Assembly (NCBI GenBank): GCA_033782935.1
Contig: JAWQEG010000509.1
Coordinates: forward strand, 948,501-1,012,500
Length of the DNA: 64,000 bases
Direction: 5' to 3'
Source of the DNA: Petrolisthes cinctipes
Taxonomy: Eukaryota > Arthropoda > Malacostraca > Decapoda > Porcellanidae
This document shows, one piece after another, positions 1 to 11,310 of this stretch. Below the pieces are notes generated by a model. The model did no database searches. It had not been told where the DNA came from and saw nothing but the letters and a program-made list of their open reading frames with translations. The position numbers and the translations under genes are program-made. Every line of letters begins with the position of its first letter. The stretch's first letter is position 1.

Positions 1-74
1 ATCGATATTTTTGTGTCCCAGAAACGATCTGTACATGCCTACTCCGTGTTAGAGTATTTTCAAAATACCGGCCC

Positions 75-162
75 AAAACATGCTCAAAATCGATATTTTA
101 GGTGCCCAAAGTCGATATATACATGCATCTTCTGTACCCGTTTATATCACAAATTCAGGCTC
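75..162 (+). repeat. Half-unit A (88 bp) of the monomer
   Basis: Bases 1-88 of the monomer. Aligned without gaps to the following 88 bases, about 59 of 88 consensus positions agree, against roughly 24 expected by chance. Shared anchors at equal offsets are aaaaca at 1-6, tcgatattt from 16, ccca at 31-34, gat at about 40-42, cat at 48-50 and caggc near the end. Half A carries tgcatgca and the ctgtaccc block, which half B has changed. This indicates that the 176-bp unit arose by duplication of an ancestral 88-bp unit followed by divergence. Confidence 0.85.
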
Positions 163-250
163 AAAACACCCGAAAATTCGATATTTTTTGGTCCCAGAAG
201 CGATCTGTACATGCCTACTCCGTGTTAATGTATTTTCAAAATACAGGCCC
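163..250 (+). repeat. Half-unit B (88 bp) of the monomer
   Basis: Bases 89-176 of the monomer, starting aaaacacc at 163, exactly 88 bp after the start of half A. It keeps the aaaaca and tcgatattt anchors at the same offsets as half A. It differs in the gggtcccagaagcg core and in the tail, which is the most variable part of the satellite and best separates subfamilies. Half B contains four of the seven consensus CpG sites, and these are often seen as CA or TG in other copies. Confidence 0.85.
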
Positions 251-3200
251 AAAACATGCTGAAAATCTATATATTAGGTGCCCAAAGTCAATATGAGTAT
301 GCATCTTCTGTACCCGTCTATATCCCAAATTCAGGTTCAAAACACCAGAAAATTCGGTATTTTTGGGTCCCAGAAGCGATCTGTACAAGCCTACTCCTTG
401 CTAGAATTTTTTCAAGATACAGACCCAAAACATGCACATAATCGATATTTTAGGTGCAAAAAGTCGATATGTGCATGCATCGTCTGTACCCGGTTATATC
501 CCAAATTCAGGCTCAAACCCCCGAAAATTCGATATTTTTGGGTCCCAGAAGCGATCTGTACATGCCTACTCAGTGCTAGAATATTTTCAAATTATACGCT
601 GAAAACATACTAAAAATCGATATTTTGGGTGCCAAAGTCGATATGTGCATGCATCTTCTGTACCCGTTTATATCTCAAATTCAGGCTCAAAACACCCCAA
701 AAAATCGATATTTTTGTGTCCCAGAAGCGATTTGTTCATGTCTACACCGTGCTATAGTATTTTCAAAATACAGGCCCAAAACATGCTCAAAATCGATATT
801 TTAGGTGCCCAAAGTCGATATGTGCATGCATCTTCTGTACCCGTTTATATCTCAAATACAGGCTCAAAACTCCGTAAATTCGATTTTTTAGGGTCCCAGA
901 AGCAATCTGCACATGCCTACTCAGTGCTAGAATGTTTTTAAAATACAGGCTTAAAACATGCTATAAATCGATATTTTAGATGTCTAAAGTCGATATATGC
1001 ATGCATCTTCTGTACCCGTTCATATCTCAAATTCAGGCTCAGAACACCCTATAATTCGATTTATTTGGGTTCCAGAAGCGATCTGTACGTGTCTACTCAG
1101 TGTTAGAGTATTTTAAAAATACAGGCCCAAAACATGCTCAAAATCGATATTTTGGGTGGCCAAAGTCGATATGTGCATGCATCTTCTGAACCCGTTTATA
1201 TCTCAAATTCAGACTCAAAACACCCGAATATTCGATATTTTTGGGTCCCAAAAGCAATGTGTACATGCATACTCCGTGTTAAAGTATTTTCAAATTACAG
1301 GCCTAAAACATGCTGAAAATCGATATTTTAGCTGCCCAAAGTCAATATGTGTATGTATCTTCTGTACCCGTCTATATCCCAAATTCAGGTTCAAAACACT
1401 CGAAAATTCGATATTTTTGGGTCCCAGAAGTAATCTGTACATGCCTACTTCTTGCTAGAATGTTTTCAAGATACAGACCCAAAACATGATCAAAATCGAT
1501 ATTTTAGGTGCAAAAAGTCGAAATGTGCATGCATCTTCTGTACCCGTTTATATCTCAAATTCAGGCTCAAAACACCCGAAAATTCGATATTTTTGGGTCC
1601 CCGAAGCCATCTGTACATGCCTACTCCGTGTTAGAGTATTTTCAAAATACAGGCCTAAAACATGCTCAAAATCGATATTATAGGTGCCCAAAGTCGATAT
1701 GTGCATGCATCTTCTGTATCCGTCTATATCCCAAATTCAGGTTCAAAACACCAGAAAATTCGATATTTTTGGGTCCCAGAAGCGATCTGTACATGCCTAC
1801 TTCTTGATAGAATTTTTTAAGATACAAACCCAAGACATGCTCAAAATCGATATCTTAGGTGAAAAAAGTCGATATTTGCATATATCTTCTGTACCCGTTT
1901 ATATCTCAAATTCAGGTTGAAAACACCCTAAAATTCCATATTTTTGGGTCCCTTAAGCGATCTGTACATGCATACTCAGTGCTAGAATGTTTTCAAAAAA
2001 TAGGCTCAAAACATGCTATATATCGATATTTTAAGTGTCCAAAGTCGATATGTGCATGCATCTTCTGTACACGTGTATATCCCTAATTCAAGTTCAAAAC
2101 ACCCGAAAATTCGATATTTTTGGGTCCCAAAAGCGATCTGTACATGCCTACTCCTTGCTAGAATGTTTTCAAGATACAGACCCCAAACATGCTCAAAATC
2201 GATATTTTAAGTGCAAAAAGTCGATATGTGCATGCATCTTCTGTACCCGTTTATATCTCAAATTCAGGCTCAAAACTCCGAAAATTCGATATTTTTTGGG
2301 TCCCTTAAGCAATCTGCACATGCCTACTCAGTGCTAGAATGTTTTTTAAAATACAGGCTTAAAACATGCTCAAAATCGATATTTTAGGTGCCCAAAGTCG
2401 ATATGTGCATGCATCTTCTGTACCCGTTCATATCTCAAATTCAGGCTCAGAACACCCTAAAATTCGATTTATTTGGGTTCCAGAAGCGATCTGTACGTGT
2501 CTACTCAGTGTTAGAGTATTTTAAAAATACAGGCCCAAAACATTCTCAAAATCGATATTTTGGGTGCCCAAAGTCGATATGTGCATGCATCTTCTGTACC
2601 CGTTTATATCTCAAATTCAGACTCAAAACACCCGAATATTCGATATTTTTGGGTCCCAAAAGCAATGTGTACATGCATACTCCGTGTTAGAGTATTTTCA
2701 AATTACAGGCCTAAAACATGCTGAAAATCGATATTTTAGCTGCCCAAAGTCAATATGTGTATGCATCTTCAGTACCCGTCTATATCCCAAATTCAGGTTC
2801 AAAACACTCGAAAATTCGATATTTTGGGGTCCCAGAAGCAATCTGTACATGCCTACTTCTTGCTAGAATGTTTTCTAGATACAGACCCAAAACATGCTTT
2901 AAAATCGATATTTTAGGTGCAAAAAGTCGATACGTGCATGCATCTTCTGTACCCGTTCATATCTCAAATTCAGGCTCAGAACACCCTAAAATTCGATTTA
3001 TTTGGGTTCCAGAAGCGATCTGTACGTGTCTACTCAGTGTTAGAGTATTTTAAAAATACAGGCCCAAAACATTCTCAAAATCGATATTTTGGGTGTCTAA
3101 AGTCGATAAGTGCATGCATCTTCTATACCCGTTTATATCTCAAATTCAGGCTCAAAACACCCGAAAAATCGATATTTTTGGGTCCCAGAAGCGATCTGTA

Positions 3201-3315
3201 CATGCTTACTCCTTGCTAGAATGTTTTCAAGATACAGACTAAAAACATGCTCAAAATCGATATTTTAGTTGCAAAAAGTCGATATGTGCATGCATCCTCT
3301 GTACCCGGTTATATC

Positions 3316-4501
3316 TCAAATTCAGGGTCAAAACACCCGAAAATTCGATATTTTTGGGTCCCTTAAGGAATCTGCACATGCCTACTCAGTGCTAGAATGT
3401 TTTTAAAATACAGGCTTAAAACATGCTAAAAATCGATATTTTAGGTGTCCAAAGTCGATATGTGCATGCATCTTCTGAACCCGTTTATATCTCAAATTTA
3501 GGCTCAAAACACCCAAAAAATCGATATTTTTGTGTCCCAGAAGCGATCTGTACATGTCTAAACCGTGCTATAGTATTTTCAAAATACAGGCCCAAGACAT
3601 GCTCAAAATCGATATTTTAGGTGCCCAAAGTCGATATGTGCATGCATCTTCTGTACCCGTGTATATCCCAAATTCAGGTTCAAAACACCCGAAAATTCGA
3701 TAATTTTGGGTCCCAGAAGCGATCTGTACATGCCTACTCCTTGCTAGAATATTTTCATGATACAGACCCAAAACATGTTCAAAATCGATATTTTAAGTGC
3801 AAAAAGTCGATATGTGCATGCATCTTCTGTACCCGTTTATATCTCAAATTCAGGCTCAAAACTCCGAAAATTCGATCTTTTTGTGTCCCAGAAGCGATCT
3901 GTACGTGTCTACTCCGTGTTAGAGTATTTTAAAACTACAGGCCCAAAATATGCTTAAAATCGATATTTTGGGTGCCCAAAGTCGATATGTGCATGCATCT
4001 TCTGTACCCGTTTATATCTCAAATTCAGGCTCAAAACACCGGAAAATTCAATATTTTTGGGTCCCAGAAGCGATCTGTACGTGCATACTCCGTGTTAGAG
4101 TGTTCTTAAAATACAGACCCAAAACATGCTCAAAATCGATATTTTATGTGCCCAAAGTCAATATGTGTATGCATCTTCTGTACCCGTGTATATCCCTAAT
4201 TCAGTTTCAAAACACCAGAAAATTCGATATTTTTGGGTCCCAGAAGCAATCTGTACATGCCTACTCCTTGCTAGAATGTTTTCAAGATACAGACCCAAAA
4301 CATGCTCAAAATCGATATTTTAAGTGCCCAAAGTCGATATGTGCATGCATCTTCTGTACCCGTTTATATCTCAAATTCAGGCTCAAAACACGAAAATCAA
4401 TATTTTTGGGTCCCAGAAGCGATCTGTACGTGTCTACTCCGTGTTAGAGTATTTTAAAAATAGAGGCATAAAACATGCTGAAAATCAATATTTTGGGTGC
4501 G
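3316..4501 (+). repeat. Partial, rearranged copy of the 3,340-bp higher-order repeat
   Basis: From about 3,316 this segment matches sequence 1,755 bp downstream (from about 5,071), including the unusual gggtcccttaaggaatctgc and the gtctaaaccgtgctatag tail near 3,556. After about 4,100 the match shifts to +2,107 bp, i.e. two monomers further on. The later copies carry an extra 352-bp dimer at this point, and this one does not. It ends at about 4,501 where the next full copy begins; the junction monomer joins gtgcgtaaag (as at 6,604) to gtgcattcatc (as at 7,850). It looks like an older or deletion-bearing version of the same block. Confidence 0.75.
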
Positions 4502-7500
4502 TAAAGTCGATATGTGCATTCATCTTCTGTACCCGTTTATATCTCAAATTCAGGCTCAAAACACCCAAAAATTCGATATTTTTGTGTGCCTGAAGCGATC
4601 TGTACATGCCTACTCCGTGTTAGAGTATTTTTTAAATACAGGCCCAAAACATGCTAAAAATCGATATTTTAGGTGCCCAAAGTCGATATGTGCATGCATC
4701 TTCTGTACCCGTTTATATCTCAAATTCAGGCTCAAAACACCCGAAAATTCAATATTTTTGGGTCCCAGAAGCGATCTGTACGTGCATACTCAGTGTTAGA
4801 GTGTTTTTATAATACAGGCCCAAAACATGCAGAAAATCGATATTTTAGGTGCCCAAAGTCGATATGTGCATGCATCTTCTGTACCCGTTTATATATCAAA
4901 TTCAGGCTCAAAACTCCGAAAATTCGATATTTTTGGGTCCCAGAAGCAATCTGCACATGCCTACTCAGTGCTAGAATGTTTTTAAATTACAGGCTTAAAA
5001 CATGCTATAAATCGATATTTTAGGTGCAAAAAGTCGATATGTGCATGCATCTTCTGTACCCGTTTATATCTCAAATTCAGGGTCAAAACACCCGAAAATT
5101 CGATATTTTTGGGTCCCTTAAGGAATCTGCACATGCCTACTCAGTGCTAGAATGTTTTTAAAATACAGGCTTAAAACATGCTAAAAATCGATATTTTAGG
5201 TGTCCAAAGTCGATATGTGCATGCATCTTCTGAACCCGTTTATATCTCAAATTTAGGCTCAAAACACCCAAAAAATCGATATTTTTGTGTCCCAGAAGCG
5301 ATCTGTACATGTCTAAACCGTGCTATAGTATTTTCAAAATACAGGCCCAAGACATGCTCAAAATCGATATTTTAGGTGCCCAAAGTCGATATGTGCATGC
5401 ATCTTCTGTATCCGTCTATATCCCAAATTCAGGTTCAAAACACCCGAAAATTCGATAATTTTGGGTCCCAGAAGCGATCTGTACATGCCTACTCCTTGCT
5501 AGAATATTTTCATGATACAGACCCAAAACATGTTCAAAATCGATATTTTAAGTGCAAAAAGTCGATATGTGCATGCATCTTCTGTACCCGTTTATATCTC
5601 AAATTCAGGCTCAAAACTCCGAAAATTCGATCTTTTTGTGTCCCAGAAGCGATCTGTACGTGTCTACTCCGTGTTAGAGTATTTTAAAACTACAGGCCCA
5701 AAATATGCTTAAAATCGATATTTTGGGTGCCCAAAGTCGATATGTGCATGCATCTTCTGTACCCGTTTATATCTCAAATTCAGGCTCAAAACACCCGAAA
5801 ATTCAATATTTTTGGGTCCCAGAAGCGATCTGTACGTGCATACTCCGTGTTAGAGTGTTCTTAAAATACAGGCCCAAAACATGCTCAAAATCGATATTTT
5901 ATGTGCCCAAAGTCAATATGTGTATGCATCTTCTGTACCCGTGTATATCCCTAATTCAGGTTCAAAACACCAGAAAATTCGATCTTTTTGTGTCCCAGAA
6001 GCGATCTGTACGTGTCTACTCCGTGTTAGAGTATTTTAAAACTACAGGCCCAAAATATGCTTAAAATCGATATTTTGGGTGCCCAAAGTCGATATGTGCA
6101 TGCATCTTCTGTACCCGTTTATATCTCAAATTCAGGCTCAAAACACCCGAAAATTCAATATTTTTGGGTCCCAGAAGCGATCTGTACGTGCATACTCCGT
6201 GTTAGAGTGTTCTTAAAATACAGGCCCAAAACATGCTCAAAATCGATATTTTATGTGCCCAAAGTCAATATGTGTATGCATCTTCTGTACCCGTGTATAT
6301 CCCTAATTCAGGTTCAAAACACCAGAAAATTCGATATTTTTGGGTCCCAGAAGCAATCTGTACATGCCTACTCCTTGCTAGAATGTTTTCAAGATACAGA
6401 CCCAAAACATGCTCAAAATCGATATTTTAAGTGCCCAAAGTCGATATGTGCATGCATCTTCTGTACCCGTTTATATCTCAAATTCAGGCTCAAAACACGA
6501 AAATCAATATTTTTGGGTCCCAGAAGCGATCTGTACGTGTCTACTCCGTGTTAGAGTATTTTAAAAATAGAGGCATAAAACATGCTGAAAATCAATATTT
6601 TGGGTGCGTAAAGTCGATATGTGCATGCATCTTCTGTACCCGTTTATATCTCAAATTCAGAATCAAAACACCCGAATATTCGATGTTTTTGGGTCCCTAA
6701 AGCCATCTGTACATACATACTCCGTGTTAGAGTATTTTCAAAATACATGCCTAAAACATGCTGAAAATCGATATTTTAGCTGCCCAAAGTCAATATGTGT
6801 ATGCATCTTCTGTACCCGTCTATATCTCAAATTCAGGTTCAAAACACTCGAAAATTCGATATTTTTGGGTCCCTTAAGCGATCTGTACATGCATACTCAG
6901 TGCTAGAATTTTTTCAAAATATAGGCTCAAAACATGCTAAAAATCGATATTTTAGGTGTCCAAAGTCGATATGTGCATGCTTCTTCTGTACCCGTTTATA
7001 TCTCAAATTCAGGCTCAAAACACTCGAAAATTCGATATTTTTGGGTCCCAGAAGCGATCTGTACATGCCTACTCCGTGTTAAATTATTTTCAAAATACAG
7101 GCCCAAAACATGCTGAAAATCTATATCTTAGGTGACAAAAGTCAATATGTGTATGCATCTTCTGTACCCGTCTATATCCCAAATTCAGGTTCAAAACACC
7201 AGAAAATTCGATATTTTTGGGTCCCTGAAGCGATCTTTACATGCCTACTCCTTGCTAGAATGTTTTTCAAGATACAGACCCAAAACATGCTCAAAATCGA
7301 TATTTTAGGTGCAAAAAGTCGATATGTGAATGCATCCTCTGTACCCGGTTATATCCCAAATTCTGGCTCAAAACCCCCGAAAATTCGATTTATTTGGGTC
7401 CCAGAAGCGATCTGTACGTGCATACTCCGTGTTAAAGTATTTTCAAAATACAGACCCAAAACATGCTCAAAATCGATATTTTAGGTGCCCAAAGTCGATA

Positions 7501-7841
7501 TGTGCATGCATCTTATGTACCCGTCTATATCCCAAATTCAGGTTCAAAACACTCGAAAATTCGATATTTTTTGGTCCCAGAAGCAATCTGTACATGCCTA
7601 CTTCTTGCTAGAAAGTTTTAAGATACAGACCCAAAACATGCTTTAAAATCGATATTTTAGGTGAAAAAAGTCGATACGTGCATGCATCTTCTGTACCCAT
7701 TTATATCTCAAATTCATGCTCAAAACACCCGAAAATTCGATATTTTTGGGTCCCAAAAGCGATCTGTACGTGTCTACTCCGTGTTAGAGTATTTTAAAAA
7801 TACAGTCCCAAAACATGCTAAAAATCGACATTTTGGGTGCC
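4502..7841 (+). repeat. Higher-order repeat copy 1, 3,340 bp (19 monomers)
   Basis: Bases 4,502-7,841 match 7,842-11,181 at a constant shift of 3,340 bp, which is 19 monomers of 175.8 bp. By eye I see roughly fifteen differences, so identity is above 99%, whereas neighbouring monomers differ from each other far more. That contrast defines a true higher-order repeat rather than chance similarity of monomers. The copy includes an internal tandem 352-bp dimer (5,629-6,332). Five of the differences are clustered at 7,464-7,505. Such near-identity implies recent tandem duplication or an assembly error. Confidence 0.88.
5629..6332 (+). repeat. Tandem 352-bp dimer inside higher-order copy 1
   Basis: The rare variant gatctttttgtgtccc occurs at 5,629 and again at 5,981, exactly 352 bp (two monomers) apart, and the sequence between matches throughout. 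The related segment at 3,874 has this block only once, so the dimer was duplicated after that segment separated. The same doubled arrangement is present at 8,969-9,672, so this duplication is older than the 3,340-bp one. Confidence 0.85.
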
Positions 7842-10800
7842 CAAAGTCGATATGTGCATTCATCTTCTGTACCCGTTTATATCTCAAATTCAGGCTCAAA
7901 ACACCCAAAAATTCGATATTTTTGTGTGCCTGAAGCGATCTGTACATGCCTACTCCGTGTTAGAGTATTTTTTAAATACAGGCCCAAAACATGCTAAAAA
8001 TCGATATTTTAGGTGCCCAAAGTCGATATGTGCATGCATCTTCTGTACCCGTTTATATCTCAAATTCAGGCTCAAAACACCCGAAAATTCAATATTTTTG
8101 GGTCCCAGAAGCGATCTGTACGTGCATACTCCGTGTTAGAGTGTTTTTATAATACAGGCCCAAAACATGCAGAAAATCGATATTTTAGGTGCCCAAAGTC
8201 GATATGTGCATGCATCTTCTGTACCCGTTTATATATCAAATTCAGGCTCAAAACTCCGAAAATTCGATATTTTTGGGTCCCAGAAGCAATCTGCACATGC
8301 CTACTCAGTGCTAGAATGTTTTTAAATTACAGGCTTAAAACATGCTATAAATCGATATTTTAGGTGCAAAAAGTCGATATGTGCATGCATCTTCTGTACC
8401 CGTTTATATCTCAAATTCAGGGTCAAAACACCCGAAAATTCGATATTTTTGGGTCCCTTAAGGAATCTGCACATGCCTACTCAGTGCTAGAATGTTTTTA
8501 AAATACAGGCTTAAAACATGCTAAAAATCGATATTTTAGGTGTCCAAAGTCGATATGTGCATGCATCTTCTGAACCCGTTTATATCTCAAATTTAGGCTC
8601 AAAACACCCAAAAAATCGATATTTTTGTGTCCCAGAAGCGATCTGTACATGTCTAAACCGTGCTATAGTATTTTCAAAATACAGGCCCAAGACATGCTCA
8701 AAATCGATATTTTAGGTGCCCAAAGTCGATATGTGCATGCATCTTCTGTATCCGTCTATATCCCAAATTCAGGTTTAAAACACCCGAAAATTCGATAATT
8801 TTGGGTCCCAGAAGCGATCTGTACATGCCTACTCCTTGCTAGAATATTTTCATGATACAGACCCAAAACATGTTCAAAATCGATATTTTAAGTGCGAAAA
8901 GTCGATATGTGCATGCATCTTCTGTACCCGTTTATATCTCAAATTCAGGCTCAAAACTCCGAAAATTCGATATTTTTGTGTCCCAGAAGCGATCTGTACG
9001 TGTCTACTCCGTGTTAGAGTATTTTAAAACTACAGGCCCAAAATATGCTTAAAATCGATATTTTGGGTGCCCAAAGTCGATATGTGCATGCATCTTCTGT
9101 ACCCGTTTATATCTCAAATTCAGGCTCAAAACACCCGAAAATTCAATATTTTTGGGTCCCAGAAGCGATCTGTACGTGCATACTCCGTGTTAGAGTGTTC
9201 TTAAAATACAGGCCCAAAACATGCTCAAAATCGATATTTTATGTGCCCAAAGTCAATATGTGTATGCATCTTCTGTACCCGTGTATATCCCTAATTCAGG
9301 TTCAAAACACCAGAAAATTCGATCTTTTTGTGTCCCAGAAGCGATCTGTACGTGTCTACTCCGTGTTAGAGTATTTTAAAACTACAGGCCCAAAATATGC
9401 TTAAAATCGATATTTTGGGTGCCCAAAGTCGATATGTGCATGCATCTTCTGTACCCGTTTATATCTCAAATTCAGGCTCAAAACACCCGAAAATTCAATA
9501 TTTTTGGGTCCCAGAAGCGATCTGTACGTGCATACTCCGTGTTAGAGTGTTCTTAAAATACAGGCCCAAAACATGCTCAAAATCGATATTTTATGTGCCC
9601 AAAGTCAATATGTGTATGCATCTTCTGTACCCGTGTATATCCCTAATTCAGGTTCAAAACACCAGAAAATTCGATATTTTTGGGTCCCAGAAGCAATCTG
9701 TACATGGCTACTCCTTGCTAGAATGTTTTCAAGATACAGACCCAAAACATGCTCAAAATCGATATTTTAAGTGCCCAAAGTCGATATGTGCATACATCTT
9801 CTGTACCCGTTTATATCTCAAATTCAGGCTCAAAACACGAAAATCAATATTTTTGGGTCCCAGAAGCGATCTGTACGTGTCTACTCCGTGTTAGAGTATT
9901 TTAAAAATAGAGGCATAAAACATGCTGAAAATCAATATTTTGGGTGCGTAAAGTCGATATGTGCATGCATCTTCTGTACCCGTTTATATCTCAAATTCAG
10001 AATCAAAACACCCGAATATTCGATGTTTTTGGGTCCCTAAAGCCATCTGTACATACATACTCCGTGTTAGAGTATTTTCAAAATACATGCCTAAAACATG
10101 CTGAAAATCGATATTTTAGCTGCCCAAAGTCAATATGTGTATGCATCTTCTGTACCCGTCTATATCTCAAATTCAGGTTCAAAACACTCGAAAATTCGAT
10201 ATTTTTGGGTCCCTTAAGCGATCTGTACATGCATACTCAGTGCTAGAATTTTTTCAAAATATAGGCTCAAAACATGCTAAAAATCGATATTTTAGGTGTC
10301 CAAAGTCGATATGTGCATGCTTCTTCTGTACCCGTTTATATCTCAAATTCAGGCTCAAAACACCCGAAAATTCGATATTTTTGGGTCCCAGAAGCGATCT
10401 GTACATGCCTACTCCGTGTTAAATTATTTTCAAAATACAGGCCCAAAACATGCTGAAAATCTATATCTTAGGTGACAAAAGTCAATATGTGTATGCATCT
10501 TCTGTACCCGTCTATATCCCAAATTCAGGTTCAAAACACCAGAAAATTCGATATTTTTGGGTCCCTGAAGCGATCTTTACATGCCTACTCCTTGCTAGAA
10601 TGTTTTTCAAGATACAGACCCAAAACATGCTCAAAATCGATATTTTAGGTGCAAAAAGTCGATATGTGAATGCATCCTCTGTACCCGGTTATATCCCAAA
10701 TTCTGGCTCAAAACCCCCGAAAATTCGATTTATTTGGGTCCCAGAAGCGATCTGTACGTGCATACTCCGTGTTAAAGTATTTTCAAAATACAGACCCAAA

Positions 10801-11181
10801 ACACGCTGAAAATCGATATTTTAGCTGCCCAAAGTCAATATGTGTATGCATCTTATGTACCCGTCTATATCCCAAATTCAGGTTCAAAACACTCGAAAAT
10901 TCGATATTTTTTGGTCCCAGAAGCAATCTGTACATGCCTACTTCTTGCTAGAAAGTTTTAAGATACAGACCCAAAACATGCTTTAAAATCGATATTTTAG
11001 GTGCAAAAAGTCGATACGTGCATGCATCTTCTGTACCCATTTATATCTCAAATTCAGGCTCAAAACACCCGAAAATTCGATATTTTTGGGTCCCAAAAGC
11101 GATCTGTACGTGTCTACTCCGTGTTAGAGTATTTTAAAAATACAGTCCCAAAACATGCTAAAAATCGACATTTTGGGTGCC
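7842..11181 (+). repeat. Higher-order repeat copy 2, 3,340 bp (19 monomers)
   Basis: Direct tandem copy of 4,502-7,841. Differences seen include gttcaaaac to gtttaaaac near 8,775, gcaaaaag to gcgaaaag near 8,896, gatcttttt to gatattttt at 8,969, and tgcatgcat to tgcatacat near 9,792. Bases 10,804-10,845 carry five changes in 42 bp, consistent with a patch copied from another monomer type (gctgaaaatcg, ttttagctgccc, gtcaatatgtgta). It keeps both copies of the internal 352-bp dimer. Confidence 0.88.
8969..9672 (+). repeat. Tandem 352-bp dimer inside higher-order copy 2
   Basis: Counterpart of 5,629-6,332. The first unit begins gatatttttgtgtccc (8,969) and the second gatctttttgtgtccc (9,321), again 352 bp apart. 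The single base that differs at 8,971 is a private change or a conversion back to the common monomer sequence. Confidence 0.82.
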
Positions 11182-11310
11182 CAAAGTCGATATGTGCATT
11201 CATCTTCTGTACCCGTTTATATCTCAAATTCAGGCTCAAAACACCCAAAAATTCGATATTTTTGTGTGCCTGAAGCGATCTGTACATGCCTACTCCGTGT
11301 TAGAGTATTT
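11182..11310 (+). repeat. Truncated third start of the 3,340-bp higher-order repeat
   Basis: This short stretch repeats the first 129 bases of the higher-order unit (compare 7,842-7,970), including the distinctive gtgcattcatc and gtgtgcctgaagcg. At 11,311 the sequence switches to an unrelated monomer subtype (tttacacaatacagacc instead of ttttttaaatacaggcc). The switch falls in the tail of a monomer, as expected if the block ended through exchange between misaligned but in-register monomers. Confidence 0.8.

Larger units (their letters stand above)
75..250 (+). repeat. First complete 176-bp monomer (reference phase)
   Basis: This copy sets the phase used in this annotation: it starts at aaaacatgct (75) and ends just before the same motif at 251. 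Its landmarks recur in almost every other copy: a ClaI-like atcgat near the start, the 8-bp palindrome tgcatgca (altered to acatgca in this copy) about 46 bp in, a ctgtacccgttta block, then the second-half motifs attcgatattttt, ggtcccagaagcgatctg and a variable tail (ccgtgtta here). Tail and junction variants define subfamilies. The main tail types are ccgtgttagag, ccttgctagaatg, cagtgctagaatg and a tail containing caaattatacg. There is no plausible coding content. Confidence 0.95.
1..3315 (+). repeat. Mixed-monomer satellite segment, no clear higher-order unit
   Basis: About 19 monomers of several tail types in irregular order. No long exact internal duplication stands out, although short blocks recur: the gatttatttgggttcc variant with a gtacgtgtctac tail appears near 1,065, 2,465 and 2,995. 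One copy of the caattatacg-type tail (caaattatacg) lies at about 588. It contains no gene or non-satellite sequence. Confidence 0.85.

Noticed and set aside
75..110. Telomere-like ttttagg motif in half A
   Set aside because: It occurs once per monomer as gatattttaggtgcc and is not tandem, so it is not telomeric or interstitial telomere repeat.
340..360. RNA polymerase III B-box-like ggttcaaaac in some monomers
   Set aside because: It matches only part of the B-box, there is no A-box at suitable distance, and no tRNA fold can be drawn; the common variant is ggctcaaaac.
3568..3771. Minus-strand open frames of 65-114 codons
   Set aside because: These are the reverse-complement reading of the same monomers, with the same recurring peptide blocks. 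Nothing marks them as genes.
4502..11181. Calling the near-identical tandem blocks assembly errors
   Set aside because: The copies differ at about fifteen sites, and the block edges fall in register with monomers, which fits biological unequal exchange. The possibility remains open for the 51,530-55,134 decamer, where only one difference was seen.
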